Assembly: GCF_900091575.1 (NCBI RefSeq)
Contig: NZ_FMCR01000001.1
Location: 434,001 to 498,000, forward strand
Source of the DNA: Micromonospora saelicesensis
GTDB lineage: Bacteria > Actinomycetota > Actinomycetes > Mycobacteriales > Micromonosporaceae
Direction of reading: 5' to 3'
DNA: 64,000 bases
A program made the position numbers and the translations under genes. Every line of letters starts with the position of its first letter. The stretch's first letter is position 1. This document shows, piece after piece, positions 16,738 to 25,314 of this stretch. The notes beneath the pieces were generated by a model. It searched no databases. It was given only the letters and a program-made list of their open reading frames with translations, and was not told the origin of the DNA.

Positions 16738-18735
16738 TCAGGACGTCGTGCGGGATCGGGCGAGGGCGGCGAAGGCGGTCAGGGACTCGGGGTTGACCAG
16801 GGCGCCCTTCGCCGCGGCCTGGTCGACCGGGGTGCCGGTGAGGATCTTCTTGACCGGCACCTCCAGCTTCTTCGCCGAGAGGGTGCGGGGCACCGAACGC
16901 ACCTGGTGGATCTCGTCGGGCACGTGCCGGGGTGAGAGCGCCGTGCGCAGTTCACGGCAAATCTTCGCGCGCATCGGGTCGTCAAGCTCCAGACCCTCGG
17001 CCAGCACCACGAAGAGCAGCAGCTCACCGGCACCGCCCTCGTCGTCCTCCAGGTGCACGACGACCGAGTCGAGCACCTCGTCGAGCCCTTCCACGACCGA
17101 GTAGAACTCGGCGGTGCCGAGGCGCACCCCACCACGGTTGAGGGTGGCGTCGGAGCGGCCGGTGATCACACAGCCACCCCGCTCGTTGATGGTGATCCAG
17201 TCACCGTGCCGCCAGACGCCCGGGTAGACGTCGAAGTACGCCTCCGCGTAACGGGTGCCGTCCGGGTCGTTCCAGAAGCCCACCGGCATGCTCGGCATCG
17301 GTTCGGTGATCACCAACTCGCCGAGCTCGCCGATGACCGGCGTGCCGTCCGCGGAACGGGCCTCCACCTTGGCGCCCAACGCCCGGCAGGCGATCTCACC
17401 GGCGTACACCGGCAGCAGCGGCACCCCGCCGACGAAACCGGTGCACACGTCGGTGCCACCGGAGAGCGACTGGAGCTGGACGTGGTCGCCGACGGTCTCG
17501 TACACCCAGCGGAAGCCCTCGGCGGGCAGCGGCGCACCGGTGGAACCCACGCCGCGCAGCGCCGACAGGTCGGCGACCTCCCGGGGGATCAACCCGGCCT
17601 TACGGCAGGCCAGCAGGTACGGCGCGGAGGTGCCGAAGTACGTGGTGCCGGTCTCCGCCGCCAGCCGCCACAGCCCGCCGAGGTCAGGCTCAGCCGGCCG
17701 GCCGGGCTCGGCCCGGACCCCGGGGTTGCCGTCGAAGAGCACGATGGCCGCACCCACCGCCGGGCCGGAGACCAGGAAGTTCCACATCATCCAGCCGGTG
17801 GTGGTGAACCAGAAGAACCGGTCGGCCGGGCCCAGATCGTGGTGCAGGGCGAGCATCTTCAGGTGCTCCAGCAGGATGCCGCCGTGGCCGTGCACGATCG
17901 GCTTCGGCAGCCCGGTGGTGCCCGAGGAGTACAGCACGTAGAGCGGATGGTCGAACGGCACCGGCGTGAACGTCAACGGCTCGTCGGTGGGTGCGGCCAG
18001 CTCGGCCCAGCCCAGCGTGCCCCCGGGCGCCGGACCCGTCGGGTCGAGGTAGCCGATGCTGACGGTGTGGCGCAGCGACGGCAGGGCGGCCCGGATCGCG
18101 GCGACCTCGGCACGCCGGTCCACCGGCTTGTCGCCGTACCGGTAGCCGTCCACGGCGACCAGGATGGTCGGTTCGATCTGCTGCCAACGGTCGGTGACGC
18201 TGCGGGTCCCGAACTCGGGCGCGCAGGACGAGAAGATCGCGCCCAGGCTGGCGGTGGCCAGCAGCAGGACGTACGTCTCGGCGATGTTCGGGGCGTACGC
18301 CGCCACCCGGTCACCGGCGGTGACGCCGAGCCGGCGCAGCCCGGCCGACACCCGGCGGACCTGCTCGCGCAGCTCACCGGCGGTCAATGTGACCGGCGGG
18401 CGGGTCTGCCCGTGGGAGAACACCACCGGGTCGTCGTCGGCCCGCCCCGGCATCCGCAGCACGTTCTCCGCGTAGTTGAGCGTGGCGCCGGGGAACCAAC
18501 GGGCGCCGGGCATCCCCCGCTCGGCCAGGGTGGCGGTCGGCGGGGTGTGCGCGATCACCTCGAAGTGGTCCCAGATCGAGCGCCAGAACCCGTCCAGATC
18601 GGTGGTGGACCAGCGCCACAGCGCGTCGTAGTCGGCGAAGTCCAACCCGCGGTGCTCCCGCAGCCAGCGCAGGTAGGCACCGATCCGGGACCGCTCACGT
18701 ACGTCCGCCGGCGGCGTCCACAGCATGTCACCCAC
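16738..18735 (-). CDS. Acetoacetyl-CoA synthetase
   Basis: 665 residues, the length of acetoacetate-CoA ligases. It opens WTPPADVRERSRIGAYLRWL, as in that family. The AMP-binding P-loop YSSGTTGLPKPIVHG lies near residue 280, TTTGWMMWN follows, and the C-terminal GRSDATLNRGGVRLG hinge is present. It activates acetoacetate to acetoacetyl-CoA with ATP. The GTG at 18735 is chosen because GGGGGAGG lies 8 nt upstream; an ATG three codons later is possible. A thiolase is encoded further on at 55379; together they suggest use of ketone bodies or poly-hydroxybutyrate breakdown products. Confidence 0.93.
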   Translation of the reverse strand: MGDMLWTPPADVRERSRIGAYLRWLREHRGLDFADYDALWRWSTTDLDGFWRSIWDHFEVIAHTPPTATLAERGMPGARWFPGATLNYAENVLRMPGRADDDPVVFSHGQTRPPVTLTAGELREQVRRVSAGLRRLGVTAGDRVAAYAPNIAETYVLLLATASLGAIFSSCAPEFGTRSVTDRWQQIEPTILVAVDGYRYGDKPVDRRAEVAAIRAALPSLRHTVSIGYLDPTGPAPGGTLGWAELAAPTDEPLTFTPVPFDHPLYVLYSSGTTGLPKPIVHGHGGILLEHLKMLALHHDLGPADRFFWFTTTGWMMWNFLVSGPAVGAAIVLFDGNPGVRAEPGRPAEPDLGGLWRLAAETGTTYFGTSAPYLLACRKAGLIPREVADLSALRGVGSTGAPLPAEGFRWVYETVGDHVQLQSLSGGTDVCTGFVGGVPLLPVYAGEIACRALGAKVEARSADGTPVIGELGELVITEPMPSMPVGFWNDPDGTRYAEAYFDVYPGVWRHGDWITINERGGCVITGRSDATLNRGGVRLGTAEFYSVVEGLDEVLDSVVVHLEDDEGGAGELLLFVVLAEGLELDDPMRAKICRELRTALSPRHVPDEIHQVRSVPRTLSAKKLEVPVKKILTGTPVDQAAAKGALVNPESLTAFAALARSRTTS

Positions 18736-18878
18736 TGCTCCACCCTCCCCCTGGCCCGACACGACACTGTGACTGGGCCGTGGCGCCATCTTGCCCTACC
18801 TCGAAGCGCCATTCTGCGCACCGGGTAGGCCAACCGACGCGTGCCCGTCCCACACTCCAACCCGCCACCTCATGTGGG

Positions 18879-19397
18879 TCAGCCGGCGCGGTGGGCCTGG
18901 ATGGCGCGGCGGCGGGCCAGCCGGTGCGCACGGCGGATCTCCGCCTCCTTGTAGCGGCGCTCGTCCTCCGCCGTCTCCGGCAGCACCGGGCGGACCGCCC
19001 GCGGCGCTCCACCGACGTCCACGCCGACGAACACCAGGTACGCGGTGGCCACCCGGACCGGTGCGTCCTCGGCCGAGTCCCACCGTTCGGCGACCACCCG
19101 CACGCCCACCTCCATGGAGGTCTGGCCGGTCCAGTTCACCTGGGCGTGCGCGTGCACCAGATCGCCGACCCGGACCGCCTCGGAGAAGACGATCTCGTCG
19201 ATCGCCGCGGTCACCGCGGTCCCGCCGCTGTGCCGGGCGGCGGCGGCCCCGGCGACGTCGTCGACGAACTTCATCAGAACCCCGCCGTGCACGGTGCCGT
19301 AGAGGTTGACGTCCACCGCGGTCATGATCTTGCTGAGAGTGACGCGCGAGTACGACGTCGGCTTGCCGGTTGGAGCGGCGGAGAGGTGCTCAGTCAT
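18879..19397 (-). CDS. Acyl-CoA thioesterase, hotdog fold
   Basis: 172 residues. The hotdog signature NLYGTVHGGVLMKFVDDVAGAAAARHSG, with its conserved aspartate, lies at residues ~31-57, and DEIVFSEAVRVGDLVHAHAQVNWTGQTS matches the YciA/acyl-CoA hydrolase group. It cleaves acyl-CoA to free acid and CoA. The Arg-rich tail RRYKEAEIRRAHRLARRRAI is helical. Its ATG lies only 23 bp from the ATG of the divergent membrane protein gene, with TACCGT (19405-19410) 7 nt upstream, so it starts leaderless. Confidence 0.9.
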   Translation of the reverse strand: MTEHLSAAPTGKPTSYSRVTLSKIMTAVDVNLYGTVHGGVLMKFVDDVAGAAAARHSGGTAVTAAIDEIVFSEAVRVGDLVHAHAQVNWTGQTSMEVGVRVVAERWDSAEDAPVRVATAYLVFVGVDVGGAPRAVRPVLPETAEDERRYKEAEIRRAHRLARRRAIQAHRAG

Positions 19398-19404
19398 GTC
19401 GAAA

Positions 19405-19414
19405 ACGGTACGGT
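19405..19414. promoter_or_regulatory. Overlapping -10 boxes of two divergent leaderless genes
   Basis: The 10-mer ACGGTACGGT contains TACGGT (19409-19414) for the plus gene, 6 nt before the ATG at 19421, and TACCGT (complement of 19405-19410) for the minus gene, 7 nt before the ATG at 19397. The boxes share a TA step, so only one direction can open at a time. Confidence 0.65.
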
Positions 19415-19420
19415 GCGCGG

Positions 19421-20092
19421 ATGCGACATCTCTGGAGCTTCCTCGCCGGGCTGGTGGTGGCGCCCATCACCTGGGTGCTGGTCACACTGGGGCAGGACGG
19501 GTCGAGCCGGACGGTCGACCGCTGGGTGGAGATCGGCACGTTCAACACCGCCAACCTGATCGAGCCGGCCGTTTACCTCGGTGTCGGCGGTGTCCTGCTG
19601 GGCCTGCTGGGCACGCTGCGCTTCTCGCCGCTGGGCCCGATGGTGGCCGGTGCGCTGCTGGTCACCCCGTACATCGGGATGTTCGTGGCGCCCTTCTCGG
19701 TGCGGGACGCGATCCCGCACGAGTGGAAGGTGTTCGGCGATCCTCTGCCGCTGCGACTGCCCGTGGAGAACGGCACGCTCTTCCTGCTCGGCCTGCTGCT
19801 GCTGATGGCGACCTTCAGCCAACAGCGTTGGCGGCAGTGGCCGAGCCCGGCGACCGAACCGGCCGCGGCACCCACCCCCGCGTCGGACGGGGGCCCCCGC
19901 AACGACGACTTCACGTTGACCGACTGGCCGGCCCCCGCGCCTGCGGAGCGCGACACCGCGCCCCTCACTCTGGGTTACCCGGCGGACTCGACAGCGACCG
20001 AGCCGCTGCCCCGCCGGGTGGGTGGCGAATCACCCTGGTCCGCCCCACCGCGCGGCCAACCGCGCCCCGAGGACACCACCGAGATCCGCTGA
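19421..20092 (+). CDS. Membrane protein of unknown function
   Basis: 223 residues. The first ~135 residues contain four hydrophobic stretches (HLWSFLAGLVVAPITWVLV, AVYLGVGGVLLGLLGTL, LGPMVAGALLVTPYIGMFV, LFLLGLLLLMATFS). A ~85-residue Pro/Thr/Asp-rich cytoplasmic tail follows. I do not recognise a family beyond a conserved actinomycete membrane protein. The start is set by the -10 box at 19409. A strong U-tract terminator follows the stop. Confidence 0.75.
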   Translation: MRHLWSFLAGLVVAPITWVLVTLGQDGSSRTVDRWVEIGTFNTANLIEPAVYLGVGGVLLGLLGTLRFSPLGPMVAGALLVTPYIGMFVAPFSVRDAIPHEWKVFGDPLPLRLPVENGTLFLLGLLLLMATFSQQRWRQWPSPATEPAAAPTPASDGGPRNDDFTLTDWPAPAPAERDTAPLTLGYPADSTATEPLPRRVGGESPWSAPPRGQPRPEDTTEIR

Positions 20093-20097
20093 TCGTC

Positions 20098-20125
20098 GGG
20101 GCGGGCCGGTGGACCGGCCCGCCCC
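20098..20125 (+). terminator. Intrinsic terminator after the 19421 gene
   Basis: A 13-bp perfect stem (20098-20110 / 20113-20125) is followed by TTTCGTCTTTT. This is the most canonical U-tract terminator in the window. Confidence 0.9.
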
Positions 20126-20141
20126 TTTCGTCTTTTCCGAG

Positions 20142-21434
20142 CTAGTGCAGCGCGACCGCCAGATCCGGGTCGACACTGCCGAGGCTGGCGCGGGGAACCA
20201 CGAGGAGCATGACGATCAGCGCGGCGGCCATGCCGCCCGCGATGACGATCGCCATCGGTACGCTCCCGGTGCCGAACAGACCGGCCAGTGGCGCCGACAC
20301 CGCGCCGATGCCGAACTGCACCGCGCCGAGCAGGGCCGCGGCGGTGCCAGCCGCCTCGCTGTGCCGGCTCATGGCCAGCGCCGGCGCGTTGGGCAGGGCC
20401 AGGCCGGCGGCGGCCAGGACCAGCCACAGTGACGCGAGCAGGGTGCCCAGGCCACCGATGCCGGTCGCCGCGAACATGACCAGCAGCAGGCCGGCCGCCG
20501 TGCCGGCGATCAGGGCGCTGACCAGGATCTGCTGCGGGGTGTAGCGGCGCAGCAGCCGCACGTTGAACTGGGTGGCGCCGATCAGGCCCACCGCGCCGGC
20601 CCCGAAGGCGATGCCGAACTGCTGCTCGTCGAGGCCGTACTCCTGCTGGAGCACGAACGACGAACCCGAGACGTACGCGAACAGGGCCGCCATCGCCAGC
20701 CCGGCGACCAGCACCAGGCCGACGAACGCCCGGTCGTTGACCAACCCGCGGTAGTCGCGCAGGGTGGCGCGCACCCCGCCGTGCCGCCGACGCGTCACCG
20801 GAAGGGTCTCCGGGAGCCGGAGAGCGGCCACGACGATCAGCAACGCGCCCAGCACCGCCAGCGCCGCGAAGACGCCCCGCCAGTCGGTCCAGCTCAGCAG
20901 GCCGCTGCCCAGGGTCGGCGCGAGGATGGGCGCCAGGCCCATGACGAGCATCAGCCGAGAGAAGATCCGGGCGAAGGAGGCCCCGCTGAACAGGTCGCGA
21001 ACCACGGCCGTCGCGACCACTGTGGCGGCGGCGACGCCGAGACCCTGGAGTACGCGCAGGCCGCCGAGCACCGCGATGTTGGGTGCGAAGACGCACAGCA
21101 CGGAGGCCACGATGTGCGTGGCCAGCCCGGCCAGCAGCGGCACCCGCCGTCCGACCACGTCGGAGAGCGGCCCGATCAGCAACTGGCCCAACGCGAGACC
21201 GACCAGCGTGCCGGTCAGCGTCAACTGCACCGCGGTCTCGGTGGTCTGCAGGCCCGCCGTGATGGCGGGTAGCGCGGGCAGGTACATGTCGATGGTCAAC
21301 GGCCCGATCGCGATCAACGCGCCGAGCACGAGGACGAGTTGCGCCCGCTGACGGTTGGTCATCAGGTCGCCGGGCAGCACTTCTTGCGCGACGGCGGAAT
21401 CGCGTCCGGTCTTCTCCACCAACTGCTTCATCAT
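20142..21434 (-). CDS. Bcr/CflA-type multidrug efflux transporter (MFS)
   Basis: 430 residues with twelve hydrophobic segments. TIDMYLPALPAI in helix 1 and the helix 2-3 loop LLIGPLSDVVGRRVPLLAG are the MFS signatures of the Bcr/CflA drug-proton antiporters. It should export small drugs such as bicyclomycin or chloramphenicol-like compounds using the proton gradient; the actual substrate is unknown. The start MMKQLVEKTG at 21434 gives a ~25-residue N-terminal tail before helix 1. A much longer upstream frame extension reads antisense to the sigma gene and is not real. Confidence 0.9.
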   Translation of the reverse strand: MMKQLVEKTGRDSAVAQEVLPGDLMTNRQRAQLVLVLGALIAIGPLTIDMYLPALPAITAGLQTTETAVQLTLTGTLVGLALGQLLIGPLSDVVGRRVPLLAGLATHIVASVLCVFAPNIAVLGGLRVLQGLGVAAATVVATAVVRDLFSGASFARIFSRLMLVMGLAPILAPTLGSGLLSWTDWRGVFAALAVLGALLIVVAALRLPETLPVTRRRHGGVRATLRDYRGLVNDRAFVGLVLVAGLAMAALFAYVSGSSFVLQQEYGLDEQQFGIAFGAGAVGLIGATQFNVRLLRRYTPQQILVSALIAGTAAGLLLVMFAATGIGGLGTLLASLWLVLAAAGLALPNAPALAMSRHSEAAGTAAALLGAVQFGIGAVSAPLAGLFGTGSVPMAIVIAGGMAAALIVMLLVVPRASLGSVDPDLAVALH

Positions 21435-21680
21435 CTCGATCTCTCTGCGGGGCGCGTCGTCACGAGCGGCGGCGCGGGGCGTCACCGGGACCGCGTGGAC
21501 GTGGCGGCACGGTGTGGGATGCCCGACGGTGGGCAGCGTGGTCGTGACGAGGCAGGGGTCGTGGCGGGGGCGGCCGGGTGGGGCGATGATCCGAGGGTGA
21601 TCCTCTCGCTCGGCAACACCTCGGCGACAGGTGACGTTCCCGGTGTGTGGGGAGTCACCCCACCCCGTCCGCACGGGTCG

Positions 21681-21700
21681 GTTGTGACCAGGGTCACAAC
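21681..21700. promoter_or_regulatory. CRP/FNR-type operator upstream of the ECF sigma operon
   Basis: GTTGTGACC-AG-GGTCACAAC is a perfect 9-bp dyad containing TGTGA-N6-TCACA (21683-21698), the consensus half-sites of CRP/FNR-family regulators. Its centre is about 47 nt upstream of the predicted transcription start, a position suited to activation. It might also act on the divergent efflux gene, about 250 nt away. Confidence 0.6.
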
Positions 21701-21707
21701 AGGACCA

Positions 21708-21730
21708 GAACCCGGGCCGGGGTACGCGTC
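21708..21730 (+). promoter_or_regulatory. Possible ECF-type promoter of the sigma operon
   Basis: GAAC (21708-21711) and CGTC (21727-21730) are 15 nt apart, resembling autoregulated ECF promoters (GGAAC..CGTC). The predicted start is just before the GTG at 21743. The spacing is one to two bases shorter than usual. Confidence 0.35.
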
Positions 21731-21742
21731 GTCTTGCCTGGT

Positions 21743-22294
21743 GTGAAACGAAGTCTGGACGGGCTCGACGAGGGTGAACTCCTTCGCCGCGTCGCTCGGG
21801 GCGACCGGCGCGCGTTCGACGCGCTGTACCGGCGTACCGCCCCGTGGTTGACCGCGCGACTGCGTCGGCGCTGCGCCGACGAGGACGTGGTGGCCGAGGT
21901 GTTACAGGAGACGTACCTGGCGGTCTGGCGGTCGGCCGGCAGCCAGGCCCGGTCCTCCACCTCCGGCAGCGCGGTGGGCTGGTTGTGGACGATCGCCGCG
22001 CACCGGCTGATCGACGCGTTCCGCCACCGGGCCCGACGGGAGCGGGTCCCGTCGGTGCAGACCTTCGAGACCGTGGCCCCGGCGGCCGAGGACGAGGCGC
22101 TGGCCGGCGGGATGGACGCCAACCTGGAGCGTGCCCTGCACGAGCTACCGGCGGAACTCCGTCAGGTGCTGCGTTCGATGGTCCTCGACGGCTTGACCGC
22201 ACGGGAGACCGCTCTGCTGCTCGGCATGCCGGAGGGGACCGTGAAGACCCGGGCCCGGCGAGCCCGAATCGCCCTCCGGGAGGCGCTGTCATGA
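21743..22294 (+). CDS. ECF-family RNA polymerase sigma factor
   Basis: 183 residues from GTG. Region 2 is DEGELLRRVARGDRRAFDALYRRTAPWLTARL through VLQETYLAVWRSA (residues ~6-70). Region 4 is LERALHELPAELRQVLRSMVLDGLTARETALLLGMPEGTVKTRARRARIALRE, with its helix-turn-helix. It directs RNA polymerase to a specific promoter set, probably including its own operon. Codon 54 (21902-21904) is TTA, so production should require the bldA tRNA. The TGA overlaps the ATG of the membrane anti-sigma gene (ATGA), which couples their translation. The upstream frame extension lacks support. Confidence 0.9.
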   Translation: MKRSLDGLDEGELLRRVARGDRRAFDALYRRTAPWLTARLRRRCADEDVVAEVLQETYLAVWRSAGSQARSSTSGSAVGWLWTIAAHRLIDAFRHRARRERVPSVQTFETVAPAAEDEALAGGMDANLERALHELPAELRQVLRSMVLDGLTARETALLLGMPEGTVKTRARRARIALREALS

Positions 22295-23094
22295 CCACTC
22301 ACCCGACACCCACCCTCATCTCCCAGTACGCCTCCGGCGCTGCCGGCGTCGACGACACGACCATCTGGGCGGTCGAGGCACACCTGGAGGCCTGCGCCGC
22401 CTGCCGAGCGGTGCTCACGGACGCCGTCGACCCGGGCACCCGTGACCTGCTGGACAGGGTGGCCGGCGGAATCGCCGACGGAATCGCCACCGGCCCGGGG
22501 CCGGTACGCCGTCACCGGCTGCTGCGCACCGGGGTCGCCGCCCGGGTGCTGCCCTGGCTCGTCACCGCCACCGGGTTGATGCTGGCCGCGGTCCTGTTCG
22601 AGTGGACGTTCAACAGCCTGCCGTCGCTGGTGCTGCTGATCGCGCCGGTGGCGCCGCTGCTGCCGGTGGCCGCGGTCTGGAGCCGGCGCCTCGACCCGGC
22701 CTGGGAACTGACTGCCACCATGCCCCGCACCGGCCTGCCGCTGCTGATGCGCCGCACGTTGGGGGTGCTGTCGGCGGTCATACCGGTGCTGGCGGTGGCG
22801 GGCTGGGTCACCGGGCACTCCCCCGGCCTCTGGCTGCTACCCGCAGTGGGTTTCACCGCCGGCGCGTTGGCGCTGGGCGCGGTGGTGGGGGTCGACCGCG
22901 CCGCACTCGCGTTGACCGTCGCCTGGTCCGCCGGGGTGGTCGTGCCGAGCCTCGCCGACGGGCAACTTCCGACGGTCCTCACCGGCGGCAGCCTGCCGGG
23001 GTGGGCGCTCGCCACCGTGGCGCTGACGGCCGTCGTACTCGTCCGAGCCTGGCGACGGCCGCACGGACCGCTCCAGAACCTTCTGCACCGATGA
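22291..23094 (+). CDS. Zinc-finger membrane anti-sigma factor
   Basis: 267 residues. The N-terminal cytoplasmic domain carries H31-x3-C35-x2-C38 (AHLEACAACRAVL), the zinc-binding anti-sigma (zf-HC2/ZAS) motif that holds an ECF sigma factor. Six hydrophobic segments follow (for example VLPWLVTATGLMLAAVLF), so the protein is polytopic rather than single-pass as in classical RsrA/RseA types. It probably sequesters the sigma factor until a membrane signal, perhaps the activity of the ABC transporter encoded next, releases it; that last step is inference. Confidence 0.82.
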   Translation: MTTHPTPTLISQYASGAAGVDDTTIWAVEAHLEACAACRAVLTDAVDPGTRDLLDRVAGGIADGIATGPGPVRRHRLLRTGVAARVLPWLVTATGLMLAAVLFEWTFNSLPSLVLLIAPVAPLLPVAAVWSRRLDPAWELTATMPRTGLPLLMRRTLGVLSAVIPVLAVAGWVTGHSPGLWLLPAVGFTAGALALGAVVGVDRAALALTVAWSAGVVVPSLADGQLPTVLTGGSLPGWALATVALTAVVLVRAWRRPHGPLQNLLHR

Positions 23095-23125
23095 CGACAT
23101 CGAGCCTGGACCGAATGGAGAGATC

Positions 23126-23929
23126 ATGATACGTACGGTCAGCGTGGCCGAGACCGCCCCGTCCACCTACGCGTGGGCGGTGCACGCCGAGAAGTTGCAG
23201 GTCCGGGCCGGCCGACACCTCGCGGTCAACGAGCTCGACCTGAGGTTGGGCACCGGTGTGCACGGGCTGCTCGGCCCCAACGGCGCCGGAAAGACGACGT
23301 TGATGCGAGCCCTGGCCACGGTGTTGAAGCCGGCCGGTGGGCGGCTGACCCTGCTCGGCGGCGAGGTCACCGGCAACGCCGACCTCCGCCAGGTACGCCG
23401 CGGCCTGGGCTACCTGCCGCAGCACTTCGGCTTCTACCCGCGCTTCACCGTCCGGGAGTTCGTCGAGTACATCGCCTGGCTCAAGGAGATGCCGAAGGCG
23501 GTCATCCCTGGCGCTGTGCAGCGGGCAGTCGAACGGGTGGGTCTGGCGGACCGCGCCGACTCCCGGATGAAGACGCTGTCCGGCGGGATGCTGCGCCGCG
23601 CCGGCATCGCCCAGGCGATCGTCAACGACCCGGCGGTGCTGCTGCTCGACGAGCCGACGGTCGGCCTGGACCCGGAGCAGCGCCTCGACTTCCGCGAACT
23701 GCTGCGGGAGATCGGCCTGGACAGCTGCGTACTCGTCTCCACCCACCTGGTCGAGGACGTCGCGGTGGCCTGCTCCGACGTGGTGCTGATCAGTGAGGGC
23801 CGGTTGGTGTGGCAGGGCACCACCGGGCAACTGACCGAGCAGGGTGCGGCCGGCGACGCCGGTGACAGCGCCACCGAACGTGGCTACTCGTCGGTGCTGC
23901 GCGCCTACCGTGGGCGGGTGTCGGCATGA
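23126..23929 (+). CDS. ABC transporter ATP-binding protein
   Basis: 267 residues, starting 31 nt after the anti-sigma gene with GGAGAG upstream. Walker A is GPNGAGKTT (50-58), the signature is LSGGMLRRAGIAQAI, and Walker B is VLLLDEPTVGLDP, followed by the STHLVEDV switch histidine. The form is an ABC-2-type exporter ATPase. Its stop overlaps the ATG of the large permease gene, so a transporter made of this ATPase and the two following membrane proteins is likely. Substrate unknown. Confidence 0.93.
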   Translation: MIRTVSVAETAPSTYAWAVHAEKLQVRAGRHLAVNELDLRLGTGVHGLLGPNGAGKTTLMRALATVLKPAGGRLTLLGGEVTGNADLRQVRRGLGYLPQHFGFYPRFTVREFVEYIAWLKEMPKAVIPGAVQRAVERVGLADRADSRMKTLSGGMLRRAGIAQAIVNDPAVLLLDEPTVGLDPEQRLDFRELLREIGLDSCVLVSTHLVEDVAVACSDVVLISEGRLVWQGTTGQLTEQGAAGDAGDSATERGYSSVLRAYRGRVSA

Positions 23930-25314
23930 CGGGATGCATCCTCCGCATCGAACTGCGCCGCTCGGCGGCGCTGGGTACCGCCCTGTTGATACTGGTGGCC
24001 GGCGCGGCGTTGCTGCTGTCGTCCACCCAGTTCTTCGCGGGGCGGTGGATGCAGCTGGCGGTGATGGCCCGGTCGCTGCTGATGGTGCTGCTGCCGCTCG
24101 CGCTGGCCGGTGGGGCGTGGATGGGCCGGCGCGACGCGCGCCACCGGGTCGACGAGTTGTTCGCCAGCACCGTCCGGCCGCGGTGGCAGCGCGTCATCCC
24201 GACCGCCGGCGCTCTCGCGGTCTCGGTGGTGACCGCGTACCTCCTGGTGTTTCTCATCGCGGCCGGGTGGGTGGTGCCGACGTCGAACTACTTCCCGAGC
24301 GCGACGGTCGTCGTCTTCGCGGTCGGCGTTCCCGCGCTGATCGCCGCGGGTTGGCTGGGCATGGCCGCCGGCCGGGCCGTGCCCCGGGTGATCACCGCAC
24401 CGGTCCTCGCCGTGGTCGGGTTCGTCCTGGTGGGGTTGGTGCCGGAGCTGGCGATGGCACCCGACACGGGCGCGGAGATCGCACAATTCCGGCCGGAGCC
24501 GGCGGCGGTGCTTCTCGTCCCGGCGATCACCGGCCTGGACGACTTCCAGACGATCGCGACGAAGGTCAGCCTGCTCCAGGCGCTGTGGCTGGGGTCCCTC
24601 GCCGTGACCGGCCTGCTGCTGCTCGGCGCGGTCCGTCGCCGCGCCATCGCGTTCGCCGTGCTCCCGGCGGTGCTCGGTGTCGCGGTCGCCCTCCCGCTCC
24701 TGCCCGTCGGCGGAGTCCGCGGGGCGGCGGTCGTCGACCCGGTCGCCATCGAGCTGGTCTGCGACAACGACGGCCCACAGGTCTGCGTGACGCGGGCACA
24801 CGCCGGGCTGCTGCCCGCCGTCGTCGGCCCCGCCCGCCAGGCGCTCGACATGATGGCGGCGAAGCTGCCCGACGCACCGGTCCGGGCGGTGGAGACCCAA
24901 CAGGTCGCCTACTGGGCGCGGCTGGACCCGGACACCGCGCCGGCCCGGCACTCCGCCGACACGATCGTCTTCGACACCCCCACCATCGACCGCCTCGGCC
25001 GCGCCGACCTGTCCGGCGACTACTTCCTGCCGTCCCTGCTGGAGGCCGCCTGGCAGCAGGAATGCGGCGAACAGTCGGTGCGGGGCGACGTGTACCGGGC
25101 CCGGATCGTCGCCACCGCTTGGCTGACCGGTCGACCACCGGCCCCGCAGACCGGATGGGCACCCGAGGAGATGGCGCTGCTGAAGAGCGCGTACCAGGCG
25201 TTGGTGAGCCTGCCGGAGGTCGAGCAACGGCGTCGGATGGCAGCGGTACGCGAGGGCGTACTGGCCTGCCGGGACGACGAGCTGGTGGCGATCCTGCCGG
25301 GGGATCAGTCGTGA
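23926..25314 (+). CDS. ABC-2-type permease with a large C-terminal extracytoplasmic domain
   Basis: 462 residues. Six or so hydrophobic segments occupy residues ~10-260 (for example GTALLILVAGAALLLSS). A ~200-residue soluble domain follows, starting near DPVAIELVCDNDGPQVCVTRAHAG with a cysteine pair that could form a disulfide outside the cell. The domain is found in actinomycete ABC permeases, but I know of no assigned function; a distant peptidase-like or sensing role is possible. Both ends overlap neighbouring genes (ATGA, GTGA). Confidence 0.8.
   Translation: MTGCILRIELRRSAALGTALLILVAGAALLLSSTQFFAGRWMQLAVMARSLLMVLLPLALAGGAWMGRRDARHRVDELFASTVRPRWQRVIPTAGALAVSVVTAYLLVFLIAAGWVVPTSNYFPSATVVVFAVGVPALIAAGWLGMAAGRAVPRVITAPVLAVVGFVLVGLVPELAMAPDTGAEIAQFRPEPAAVLLVPAITGLDDFQTIATKVSLLQALWLGSLAVTGLLLLGAVRRRAIAFAVLPAVLGVAVALPLLPVGGVRGAAVVDPVAIELVCDNDGPQVCVTRAHAGLLPAVVGPARQALDMMAAKLPDAPVRAVETQQVAYWARLDPDTAPARHSADTIVFDTPTIDRLGRADLSGDYFLPSLLEAAWQQECGEQSVRGDVYRARIVATAWLTGRPPAPQTGWAPEEMALLKSAYQALVSLPEVEQRRRMAAVREGVLACRDDELVAILPGDQS

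Larger units (their letters stand above)
21435..21742. other. 308-nt divergent regulatory region (efflux pump / ECF sigma operon)
   Basis: No coding frame is supported. The region holds the CRP-type dyad at 21681-21700, an ECF-like promoter at 21708-21730, and a small stem GTGGGG-AGTCA-CCCCAC just upstream of the dyad. I could not place a clear promoter for the efflux gene. Confidence 0.6.

Noticed and set aside
21435..22298. Long N-terminal extension of the efflux pump reading into the sigma gene
   Set aside because: Antisense to the sigma factor; the pump's helix 1 begins right after the start at 21434.
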